Assembly: GCF_030345075.1 (NCBI RefSeq) | Contig: NZ_CP128361.1 | Coordinates: forward strand, 5,642,001-5,706,000 | DNA length: 64,000 nucleotides | Direction of reading: 5' to 3' | Source: Solwaraspora sp. WMMA2065 | GTDB taxonomy: Bacteria; Actinomycetota; Actinomycetes; Mycobacteriales; Micromonosporaceae | In this document: one piece after another, positions 16,825 through 25,008 of the stretch | Numbering within the stretch: position 1 is the first letter of the stretch | Layout: each line of letters starts with the position of its first letter | Position numbers and translations under genes: made by a program | Notes under the pieces: generated by a model | Database searches by the model: none | Seen by the model: only the letters and a program-made list of their open reading frames with translations | What the model was told of the DNA's origin: nothing

Positions 16825-18645
16825 TCAGGCGCCGACGATCGCGGTGGCGTGTTCGCGCAGCTGACGCAGCCGGTCCAGCTCAGCGTTTAGATCGCGGAGC
16901 CGGCTCTCCCGCTCGGCCTTGGTGCGCTGGGCCGCTTCCGACGCTGCGGACAGCGCCTTGGCGTTCGATCGGGACAGCTCCTCGGCCAGCGCGCTGTAGT
17001 GGTCGCGGAGCTGGCGCTGAATCCGGCGCAGGGTGTCCCGGGAGTCCTTGGTCATCACGAAACTGACCTCGTCGCAGTACCGCCGGACGGCGTTCTTCGC
17101 CTGGTTCTGCCGGTTGACGCGTTGCCGCTTCTTCTCCTCGCGCAGGCCCTTGCGGCCCATCACCAGCCCGATTCCGATGCCGATCGGGCCGAGCGCGATC
17201 CCGGTCAACGAGCCGAGCATGACGAACATGAGCGCGCCGCCGTAGGCGCTCTTGAGCGCCACCATCGCCTGCTTGCCCAGCTTCATCTTGGCCAGCTCGA
17301 TCTTGTGGTCCACCTGTGCGGTGCCGACCAACGGGACCGGGTCGGGGATCGCGACGTGGTGTAGCACCTCGCCGGCGGCCTCCTGGAAGTGCAGGGCCAC
17401 GTCGTCGCTGAGGCTCATCGCCCGGTCACGCAGCATCATGTAGTTGGCCAGCAGTTCGTTGGACACCCTGGCCTGCAACCAGCGTTCGGTCTCGTCCCAG
17501 GCGTCAGCGGGGTCGATCTCCTCGATCGCGGCGTCGGCCTCTTCGAGGATGCGCCGGAGCCGGCCGCGCAGGTCGTAGTCGACGTCGGCGTTGAGGTCGG
17601 AGATCCCGTCGCTCAGCGTCTGTTGCCACTTCGCCGCAGCCGCCTTGAGTGACTCGACCCGCTGCTTCACCGCGTTGAGCTCGGCCACCACCGTGGCGGC
17701 GGCCTCCGGGTCGGCGAGCGCGGCGTGCTCGGCCTTGAACTGGTTCTCCATCTGCTCGCAGATGCCGACGACCGACGCGGCGGCCTGTGTGGCGACCCGG
17801 GTCGCCGCTCCGCCGGCGACCCGCTGCGTCACGAACTTGACCAGATCCGGGAACCCGGACTCGGCGTTGAGTTCCTTGTCGTTGCCGGCGACTGCCCGCA
17901 GCCGCAGCGCGGACGACACCGGGATGATCGGCATTTCGACTTCGCGGCGCAGGTGGCCCTCGTCCAGGTCCCGGATCTTCCGCCAGTGTGGATAGAAGTC
18001 CGTCTTGGTGATCACGCACACCACCGTCGGGCACACCTCGTGGGCCTGCCGCAGAAAGTCCAGCTCGCTGCGGGTCAACTCCTGGGCGGCGTCGGTGACG
18101 AACAGCAGCGCGTCGGCCATTGAGGCGGCGGACAGGCTGGCTGCAGCGTGGACCGAGCCCAGACCGCCGACTCCCGGGGTGTCGACCATGACGAGGCCGT
18201 TCGACAGGATGTTGCGCGGCAGCCGGACCTCCACCCCGGCGATCCCGGGTGGGGTGGCGTCGCCGGTGGCCCGTTCCAGCACCACATCCTGCACCTGGTC
18301 GATGGGCAGCGGCTCCCGCCGCGCGGGGTCGTCGCTGAACAGCAGCTGCGCCGACGGCTGCGGTCCGTGCCGGATGTAGGTCGGCAGGACGGTGGCCACG
18401 TCGTCGTCGACCGGGCAGATCTTCGTCCCGACCAGCGCGTTGACCAGTGAGCTCTTGCCCTGTTTGAACTCGCCGACGACCACGACGTGCACCACCGGGT
18501 CGGACAGGGTGTGCCGGATGGTGGCCAGCCGACCACCGAGGTCGGGGCGGTCGTACGCCTCGCAGGCGCGTACCGCGAGATCGACGATCTGTGTCGCCCG
18601 TTGCAGCGTGCCGTCAGCGTCAGGGGGTGTCGTTTTCGCGGTCAA
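16825..18645 (-). CDS. Dynamin-family GTPase, IniA-like
   Basis: A 606-residue bacterial dynamin-like protein. The GTPase domain has G1 GEFKQGKSS (residues 58-66), G3 VDTPGVGG and G4 ITKTDFY. A long helical stalk follows. A hydrophobic paddle/hairpin at about 462-498 (ALMFVMLGSLTGIALGPIGI) would insert in the membrane, and a coiled-coil C-terminus completes it (ERESRLRDLNAELDRLRQL). Length and layout match mycobacterial IniA, a membrane-remodelling stress protein. The start is TTG 18645 with GAGGAG 5 bases upstream. It lies downstream of the IniB-like gene on the same strand, separated by a large hairpin. Confidence 0.85.
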   Translation of the reverse strand: MTAKTTPPDADGTLQRATQIVDLAVRACEAYDRPDLGGRLATIRHTLSDPVVHVVVVGEFKQGKSSLVNALVGTKICPVDDDVATVLPTYIRHGPQPSAQLLFSDDPARREPLPIDQVQDVVLERATGDATPPGIAGVEVRLPRNILSNGLVMVDTPGVGGLGSVHAAASLSAASMADALLFVTDAAQELTRSELDFLRQAHEVCPTVVCVITKTDFYPHWRKIRDLDEGHLRREVEMPIIPVSSALRLRAVAGNDKELNAESGFPDLVKFVTQRVAGGAATRVATQAAASVVGICEQMENQFKAEHAALADPEAAATVVAELNAVKQRVESLKAAAAKWQQTLSDGISDLNADVDYDLRGRLRRILEEADAAIEEIDPADAWDETERWLQARVSNELLANYMMLRDRAMSLSDDVALHFQEAAGEVLHHVAIPDPVPLVGTAQVDHKIELAKMKLGKQAMVALKSAYGGALMFVMLGSLTGIALGPIGIGIGLVMGRKGLREEKKRQRVNRQNQAKNAVRRYCDEVSFVMTKDSRDTLRRIQRQLRDHYSALAEELSRSNAKALSAASEAAQRTKAERESRLRDLNAELDRLRQLREHATAIVGA

Positions 18646-18715
18646 CGTCGCTCCTCGATCGAGGTTGGTGTCGGCAGGCGGTGATCAGCAGGCGGTGGTC
18701 AGCGGGGAAACGTGC

Positions 18716-18772
18716 GAGCGCCAACATGGCGTGGCAGGCCCCGGCCGGACCTGCCACGCCATGTTGGCGCTC
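18716..18772. repeat. Perfect 23-bp inverted repeat between iniB-like and iniA-like genes
   Basis: The arms 18716-18738 and 18750-18772 are exact reverse complements with an 11-base loop. There is no downstream T-run on the minus strand, so it is not a standard terminator; it could attenuate readthrough, protect upstream mRNA or be a mobile-element relic. Confidence 0.95.
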
Positions 18773-18820
18773 ACCGGGCCGGACGCCGTGCGACGTCCGG
18801 TCCGCTCTGTGGTTGTCCGG

Positions 18821-20452
18821 TCACGCCCCGAGGGTCGGGTCCGCAGTGGTGTCCGCCTCGGCGGTGCTGTTGTTGTTGAACGAGTCGTCGGTGGTGAACG
18901 AGTCCTCCGTGTTGAAGGAGTCCTCCTGGTTGAACGAGTCGTCGGTGTTCACCGAGTTGTCGGTCGACTGGTCGTTGAACGAGTCGTTGGTGGACTGGTC
19001 GTTGAACGAGTCCTGGGTGCTGGCCGAGTCGCCCCCGGAGGCCAGCGACGAGTCCTCGATCCTCGAGTCGGTGGTGTTCTGCTGGCTGCCGCCCCCGAAG
19101 TTGATGTTGATCGGCCCCAGCGCGCCGCCGTCGCCGCCGCTGGCGTTGCCGCCGGTGCCGGCGCCACCGGCACCGCTGCCACCGGTCGCGGTGCCGCCGG
19201 CCCCGCCGGCCCCGCCGTCGCCGCCCTCGCCGTCACCCTCGCCCTTGCCTTCGCCCTTGCCGCGCAGCCCGACACCGACGCCGGCACCGACGCCGGCACC
19301 CGTCCCGCCGTCGCCGCCGTTGCCCCCGTCGGCGTCGGCGTCGCCACCGACGCCGCCGGCCCCACCGGTGCCGCTGGCGTCGCCGCCGGCCGCCCCGCTG
19401 GTGTCGATGTCGAACTGGGCAGCCTGGTTGTTGTCGCCGACCACGGCCTTGTCGACGTCGTCAGCGACGATCCCGGTGTTGTCGCCCAGCACCGTCCGGT
19501 CGACGTCTCCATCGGCGATCACGCCGGAGTTGGTGCCGGTGTTGACCACGCCGTCGATGTCGTCGCCTGCGGTGACGGCGTTGTCGCCGGTGTTGCCGAC
19601 CACATCGCCGGACTCGGAGTTGCCGAGGAACGCGCCGTCACCGGTCGCACCGAGCACGTCGCCGCCGCCGGTGCCGACCACCGCGCCATCGTCGGCGATC
19701 ACCTTGTCGCCGTCGACGAACTCCAGCGACGAGTTGTCGCCGGTGACGCCGAACGCGTCGTCGCCGGCCGCCACCGACCCGCCGGTCGCGGCGACCTGGT
19801 CGCCGTCGCCCTGCTGCGCCACCGCCCCGTCGCCGGTGGCCGCGTTGACGTCCCCGTCACCGGTGTTGGCGACGTTGCCGTCCCCGGTCTGGTTGAGGTT
19901 CTCGGAGTCGACGTCGATGTCGCCCAGCACCGGACCGTCCACGTCGACGTCCACCGAGTTGTCAATCTCGGTGGAGTTGTCGGTGAAGGTCTGCGAGTTG
20001 TCGATGAAGTTCTGGTTGGTGAAGTTCTGCGTCACCTGGGTCACCTGCTGCACGACCTCCGGGGTCGGTACGTTGGCGGCGGCGCCGGCACCGAAGCCCC
20101 CTCCGGCGCCGCCGCCCCCTCCAGCGAAGCCGCCGCCCCCTCCGGCGCCTCCACCGGCCCCCCCGCCAGCGAAGCCCCCGCCGCTGCCGCCGCCACCGGG
20201 CCCGCCGCCGGCGAAGCCGCCGCCCCCTCCGGCGCCCCCACCGGACGGGCTTGCGCTGCTGCCGAACGCCGCGTCGTTGACGATCTGGTCGACGTCGAGC
20301 TCGTTGAGCGTCTCCGCCTCGATCCCGTTGGCGGCGAACGCGCCCTCCGGGTCGGCCAGGAACTTGGCGGTCTCCTCTTCGCTGCTGAACACCTTGTCGA
20401 ACAGCGCCTTGACCTTCTCGACGATCAACGGGGTGACTTCTACCGCGGCCAT
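18821..20452 (-). CDS. IniB-like protein with Gly-rich and Asn/Asp-rich repeats
   Basis: A 543-residue protein. The helical N-domain (residues 1-~60; VEKVKALFDKVF, FLADPEGAFAANGIEAETL) resembles the IniB N-terminal domain. A Gly/Ala-rich segment (about 65-115) follows. Next is a long acidic region of short GDGN/GDGD/TGDN units that may form a beta-solenoid, and then a second Gly-rich stretch. The tail of about 90 residues is built from DDSFN/DQSTN-type repeats. There is no signal peptide. The start is ATG 20452 with CAGGAG 7 bases upstream. The composition suggests an elongated or filament-forming structural protein (inference). It lies between the LuxR regulator and the dynamin gene on one strand. 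Confidence 0.8.
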   Translation of the reverse strand: MAAVEVTPLIVEKVKALFDKVFSSEEETAKFLADPEGAFAANGIEAETLNELDVDQIVNDAAFGSSASPSGGGAGGGGGFAGGGPGGGGSGGGFAGGGAGGGAGGGGGFAGGGGGAGGGFGAGAAANVPTPEVVQQVTQVTQNFTNQNFIDNSQTFTDNSTEIDNSVDVDVDGPVLGDIDVDSENLNQTGDGNVANTGDGDVNAATGDGAVAQQGDGDQVAATGGSVAAGDDAFGVTGDNSSLEFVDGDKVIADDGAVVGTGGGDVLGATGDGAFLGNSESGDVVGNTGDNAVTAGDDIDGVVNTGTNSGVIADGDVDRTVLGDNTGIVADDVDKAVVGDNNQAAQFDIDTSGAAGGDASGTGGAGGVGGDADADGGNGGDGGTGAGVGAGVGVGLRGKGEGKGEGDGEGGDGGAGGAGGTATGGSGAGGAGTGGNASGGDGGALGPININFGGGSQQNTTDSRIEDSSLASGGDSASTQDSFNDQSTNDSFNDQSTDNSVNTDDSFNQEDSFNTEDSFTTDDSFNNNSTAEADTTADPTLGA

Positions 20453-20615
20453 GATGTCTCCTGCATTCGTGGTTCGTAGGGGTTTTGGTCCGTCCCGATC
20501 GGCCGGACATGTACAAGACTGCGGGTCAACGCCCGCCCCTCGCATCGGGGCTTCCCCCCTGCCAGGTTCGGGGGTCTAGGGGGTGCCACCAAGCTCAGGT
20601 CAGCTAACCGACAAG

Positions 20616-22976
20616 TCAGGACTCCTCGGGGAGCAGACTTCGCAGCGTAGCGACCATCTCGGCCCGGGTGGTAACCCCCAACTTGCCGCGGATCCGGGCC
20701 ACATGGTGCTCGACCGTCTTGGGGGACAGGAAGAGTTGCGTCCCGATCTCACGGTGGGTCCGGCCGGCCAGCACGAGCCGGGCCACCTCGACCTCCCGGT
20801 CCGACAGGCCACCGTGCGAGGCCCCCGGCCGCGACTCGTCCGGCACCGGGTCCATCCGGGTCAGTTCCCGGGCCCGTTCCAGGAGCCGGCGGGCGGCCGA
20901 CGCGTCGGTGGTACGGACCGCTGCCTGACCGATCAGTCTGGACGACTCCCAGGGCAGTTCGGCGGCGGCCAGTTCGGCGGCGTCCGTCAACACCGCGTCC
21001 GGGTCGACCTCGCCGGCGAGTACGGCGGCCCACCGGCCGGCGGCCCGGCACTGCGCCTGTTGCCGGAATCCGCCCGGGTCGAGCGAACCCAGCTCGTCGG
21101 CTGCTGCCGCAGCCGCCGCCGGCTCCTCACCCACGACCGCGATCTGCAACCGGATCCAGCTCAGCGACACCGTCCACGCCGTCGGTCGACCCAGCTGGTC
21201 GACGATGCCGGCCAGGTCGGCCAGGACCGGTGCGATCCGCTGGTGGTGGCGCAGCCGGGCAGCGGCGACCAGCAGTTCCTCGACCACTTCCAGCTGGGAC
21301 AGGTCCACGGCCCGCCGGGCCAGCACCGGCTCGGCGACGGACCAGGCCGCCCGCAGTTGGGCGATGTCCCCGCTGCGGCGGGCGATCCCGGCGGTGAGGC
21401 CGGCGTAGGTCAGCCGTTCTCGGCCGGGCAGCATGGCACCGGACAGCCGGCGTAGTTCGGCGACGGCCGAGTCGTATCTGCCGGTGCGCATTCGGACCCA
21501 GGCCAGCAACGTCCGGTGCCGGTCCAGCGCGACGGGACCGCCGGCCCCGCTGGTCGACGCCCGCTCCAGCAGATGCTCGGCGGTCGCGGAGTCACCGGCT
21601 GCCACCGCGACCAGCGCTCCGACCGCGTGTGGCAGGTCCGGTACGGCAACCGGGGGCGGTGCCTTTTCGAAACTCTCGGCGGCCTCGATCAGCAACGGCA
21701 GCGCCGCCGCCGGATCCGTCATCGCCAGCGCGGCGTCGGCGAGTCGCCGCACCGGCAGCGGAGCCGATCCGGTCGCCGCCGTCCGCGCGGCGGCCAGCTG
21801 ACCGGTGACCACCAGGGCCGGTACCGCGAGGACCGGGCCAGGGGCGTCGGCGCCCAGCAACGCCTCCGCCGCTCGAGCGGCGCGGCCGTCGTACGCCGCC
21901 GCCGCCCCGGCGACCAGCGCGATCCGGCCGGTGTCGGCCGGTGCCGCAGCTGGCCCGTCCAGGTCGACCGGCACCCCCAGCAGGGTGGCCGCCTCGGCCC
22001 GCCCGGCGGCCACGGTGGATGGCTCGGCGCCGGCGTCCAGCGCGTCGTCGTACCAGGTCAGCGCGCTGCCCGGGTCGGTAAACCGCAACCGGTCGCCGGC
22101 CTGCCGGTAGACGTCGGCGGCGGTCGGGGTCCGGGCCCGCGCGGCGCGTAGCTGTCCGGCGGCGCGGACTGGGTCGGCACCGGTGGCCAGCAGCGCCGTG
22201 GCCACGGTCTCGTGCAGCCGACGGCGCTCCGACGGGGGCAGGTCGAACAGCAACGCCCGGGCGACCGCCGGGATCATCCGTTCTCCGTCGGGGGTGAGCA
22301 GTCCCTCGTCGCGCAGCGACCGCATCGTGGCGGCCGCCTCGGCCGGGTCCAGGCCGGTCGCGGCGCAGACCACGTCGTCGGCCAGGTCCAGACCGAGAGC
22401 CAGGACTGCGGCCAGTCCGGCGACACCGCGTCGGGCGGCGTCATGTCCGGTGGCGTCACGTCCGGCGGCGGCGAATCGACGTTGTAGCCGGGCGACCAGG
22501 GCGGGCGGCGTACCGGCCGGGTCGGCGGCGACCGCGACGGCGACAGCGGCCAGCCCGGCGGAGGCAACCTGGAGCGCGTGCAGCTGTTCCGCTGTGGCCG
22601 GTCGGCCGAGAACCTCCTCTGCCAGCTCGGCCAGGGCGGCCGGTGCGAGTGGGCCGAGCTGCTCGACCGGGCCCTGCCGGGAGACCGCCTCGTCCAGGTC
22701 GGCGAGTTCCGGGCCGGTGATCGTGGGACGCCGGGCGATCGCCATCGACACCCCGCCGTAAGCAGCCACGGTCAGTGACCGTAAGATCGCTGGCTCCAGG
22801 TGGTGTGCGTCGTCGACCAGGACCAGGGCGCCGTCAGCTCGGGCCTGATCGAGAAGAACCTGCAGGTCGTCGGTTGTCGCGGGCGACACGCGTACGGCCG
22901 GTCGGCCGGCGGCTGCGGCGATCTCGCCTAGCCGCCGCGATCGCCCGGAACCGTCCACACCCACCACGACAGTCAC
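20616..22976 (-). CDS. Large LuxR/STAND-type transcriptional regulator (IniR-like)
   Basis: A 786-residue MalT-style regulator. The N-terminal ATPase-like region has a degenerate P-loop GVDGSGRS (Lys replaced by Arg) and Walker B ALVLVDDAHH. A long helical repeat region follows, and a C-terminal LuxR HTH (about 720-786; GLSDREVEVARLVLAGRTHR, LSPKTVEHHVARIRGKL). GTG 22976 follows AGGAGGGG. In mycobacteria the regulator IniR, of the same general design, sits beside iniBAC and activates it; the same neighbour relation here suggests the same role. It lies upstream of the IniB-like gene on the same strand and diverges from the second dynamin gene. Confidence 0.85.
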   Translation of the reverse strand: MTVVVGVDGSGRSRRLGEIAAAAGRPAVRVSPATTDDLQVLLDQARADGALVLVDDAHHLEPAILRSLTVAAYGGVSMAIARRPTITGPELADLDEAVSRQGPVEQLGPLAPAALAELAEEVLGRPATAEQLHALQVASAGLAAVAVAVAADPAGTPPALVARLQRRFAAAGRDATGHDAARRGVAGLAAVLALGLDLADDVVCAATGLDPAEAAATMRSLRDEGLLTPDGERMIPAVARALLFDLPPSERRRLHETVATALLATGADPVRAAGQLRAARARTPTAADVYRQAGDRLRFTDPGSALTWYDDALDAGAEPSTVAAGRAEAATLLGVPVDLDGPAAAPADTGRIALVAGAAAAYDGRAARAAEALLGADAPGPVLAVPALVVTGQLAAARTAATGSAPLPVRRLADAALAMTDPAAALPLLIEAAESFEKAPPPVAVPDLPHAVGALVAVAAGDSATAEHLLERASTSGAGGPVALDRHRTLLAWVRMRTGRYDSAVAELRRLSGAMLPGRERLTYAGLTAGIARRSGDIAQLRAAWSVAEPVLARRAVDLSQLEVVEELLVAAARLRHHQRIAPVLADLAGIVDQLGRPTAWTVSLSWIRLQIAVVGEEPAAAAAAADELGSLDPGGFRQQAQCRAAGRWAAVLAGEVDPDAVLTDAAELAAAELPWESSRLIGQAAVRTTDASAARRLLERARELTRMDPVPDESRPGASHGGLSDREVEVARLVLAGRTHREIGTQLFLSPKTVEHHVARIRGKLGVTTRAEMVATLRSLLPEES

Positions 22977-23372
22977 CGGTGCAGCCCCTCCTTGCCCGTG
23001 TCAGTGAGGCAGTGTACGGACGGCTCCGCAGGCCGACGCATGGCCTGACCCCGTACGCGTGTACCGTGTACTCTCGGCCCGACCTGGGCGCTGAGTGTGC
23101 CGTACCCCGAACGTGCGTTCCGCCGGCCGCCGAACGTGCGCGTGGTCAGCTGTGCTGTGTCTCCCGGCTGGGCTGTTCAGCCGGTCAGCAACTCGTTGAT
23201 CGACAGGGTCGCCCGGGTGAATCTGCGGGTCGGTCCGGTACCGGTGACCGACTCCGACGAGTGAGACAACAGGACACATCCCCGGCGGACTAGAAAGTAG
23301 CGGTGTGAGAAATGTGCAGTCCGAGTTGGTCTGTAGTCATATCCCCAGGCCACGGTCACCGGCGGTGACCGG
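22977..23372. promoter_or_regulatory. Divergent control region of the iniBAC-like island
   Basis: This 396-base gap between the LuxR regulator and the IniC-like gene contains no convincing gene. It has GTAC-rich repeats (GTACGCGTGTACCGTGTAC near 23053-23071) and a duplicated CGAACGTGCG (near 23108 and 23129). It should hold the divergent promoters and possible regulator binding sites; none can be assigned confidently. Confidence 0.45.
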
Positions 23373-24842
23373 ATGAGTCTGATCGACCGGACCCGCAGCG
23401 TGCTCGGCCACGCCGTCGAGGTCTACCGGGGCACCGCATACGAGCGGCGGCTCAGCGCCGTCCGCGACCGGCTCGACGAGCCGCTGCGAGTGGCCATCGC
23501 CGGTCGGGTCAAAGCGGGCAAGTCCACCTTGCTCAACGCGCTGGTCGGTGACCGGCTGGCCCCGACCGACGCCGGGGAGTGCACCCGGATAGTCACCTGG
23601 TACCAGGACGGACATACCTACCGGGTGCTGGCGACGCCCACCCAGGGCGAGCCACGACAGCTCCGGTTCACCCGCGAGGACGGCGCGATCGATGTCGACC
23701 TGGGCGACCTGTCCGTCGACGACGTCGCGCAGCTGGACATCACCTGGCCTTCGCAGGCCCTGCGTAACGTGACGCTCATCGATACCCCCGGTATCGGTTC
23801 GCTCTCCGAGCAGACTTCCCGGCGCGCCTGGGACCTGCTCGTCCCGGACGAGGAGGAGACCCCGGCAGACGCCGTCGTCTACCTGATGCGCCACCTGCAC
23901 TCCAACGACGTCGACTTCCTGCGGGCCTTCCACGACGTGGAGGTGTCCCGGCCCAACCCGGTCAACGCCATCGGCATCCTGTCCCGGGCCGACGAGATCG
24001 GCGTCGGCCGCCTCGACGCGATGGCGTCCGCCCGGCGGATCGCCGAACGGCTGAGCACCGACGCGAACGTGCGACGGCTGGTGCAGTCGGTCGTCCCGGT
24101 TGCCGGTCTGCTCGCCGAGACCGCCGCGACGTTGACCGAAGTGGAGGTCGCGCAACTACGCCGGGTCGCCGAACTGCCGGTGGCCCAGGCCGAACAGCTG
24201 CTGCTCTCCGCCGACCGGTTCGTGCAGAACATGCCCGAACTCGGGCTGACCACGATCGAACGGGAAGCACTGCTGGCCCGGCTCGGCATGTTCGGCCTGC
24301 GGCTGTCCGTCGCGATGCTGCGACACAACGGCGCGGCGACCGCCACCGAACTTTCCCAGGAGTTGACCGAGCGCAGCGGGCTCACCCAGCTGCGCGAGGT
24401 CCTCGGCTCACTGTTCTTCGAGCGTCGGGACGTGCTCAAGTCCCGGTCGGCGCTGCTGGCGCTCGCCGACGTCACCCGGCTCTGTGACCGACCCGGCAGT
24501 GAGCAGGTAGCCGGCGCGGTCGAGGAGATCATCGCCTCGGCGCACCCGTTCAACGAGCTGCGCGTGCTGTCCAGCCTGCGGGCCGGCTGGATCACCGGCA
24601 AGCCCGCGGTCGTCGCCGAGCTCGAGCAGGTGATCGGCGGCTCCGGCGCGGCGGCGCAGCAACGGCTGCGGCTGCCGGCCGACGCGACCACCGCCGAGGT
24701 GACCGAGGGCGCGGTCGAAGCGCTGGGCCGTTGGCAGCGGCGCGCCGAAAGCCCGATGACCCCGTACGAACTGGCGGTGGCCGCCCGGGTGGCGGTCCGG
24801 TCCTGCGAGGGCATCATCGCCGACCAGCGGCGATCCCGGTGA
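23373..24842 (+). CDS. Dynamin-family GTPase, IniC-like
   Basis: A 489-residue dynamin-like protein. It has G1 GRVKAGKST (residues 44-52), a switch region with ECTRIVTWY, and G3 LIDTPGIGS (near 135). The G4 is non-canonical, ILSRADEIG instead of N/TKxD. No membrane hairpin is seen, unlike the IniA-like partner. Length is close to that of mycobacterial IniC (about 490 residues). Bacterial dynamins often work as two-protein pairs, so it may act with the 16825-18645 protein. It is the first gene of the plus-strand arm, followed by the Hsp70-like gene. Confidence 0.83.
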   Translation: MSLIDRTRSVLGHAVEVYRGTAYERRLSAVRDRLDEPLRVAIAGRVKAGKSTLLNALVGDRLAPTDAGECTRIVTWYQDGHTYRVLATPTQGEPRQLRFTREDGAIDVDLGDLSVDDVAQLDITWPSQALRNVTLIDTPGIGSLSEQTSRRAWDLLVPDEEETPADAVVYLMRHLHSNDVDFLRAFHDVEVSRPNPVNAIGILSRADEIGVGRLDAMASARRIAERLSTDANVRRLVQSVVPVAGLLAETAATLTEVEVAQLRRVAELPVAQAEQLLLSADRFVQNMPELGLTTIEREALLARLGMFGLRLSVAMLRHNGAATATELSQELTERSGLTQLREVLGSLFFERRDVLKSRSALLALADVTRLCDRPGSEQVAGAVEEIIASAHPFNELRVLSSLRAGWITGKPAVVAELEQVIGGSGAAAQQRLRLPADATTAEVTEGAVEALGRWQRRAESPMTPYELAVAARVAVRSCEGIIADQRRSR

Positions 24843-25008
24843 CCGGGTGCCTGGCCGGGGTCAGCCGGCCCAGCGGTGCCGCCGGACGTTCGCCACGTAC
24901 CACTACCGTTTTCAACAGTGATCCGACCTTGTGGTGTGCGGCACACCACCGGTCGGCTACCCAGACCCGGCCATACCTGTCTCCACAAACTCCATCGGAG
25001 CAACCCTG

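Noticed and set aside
18392..20479. Plus-strand frames of up to 695 codons opposite the iniB-like gene
   Set aside because: Antisense shadow; the repeated GC-rich codons create open frames. The minus strand has a clear start, ribosome site and domain logic.
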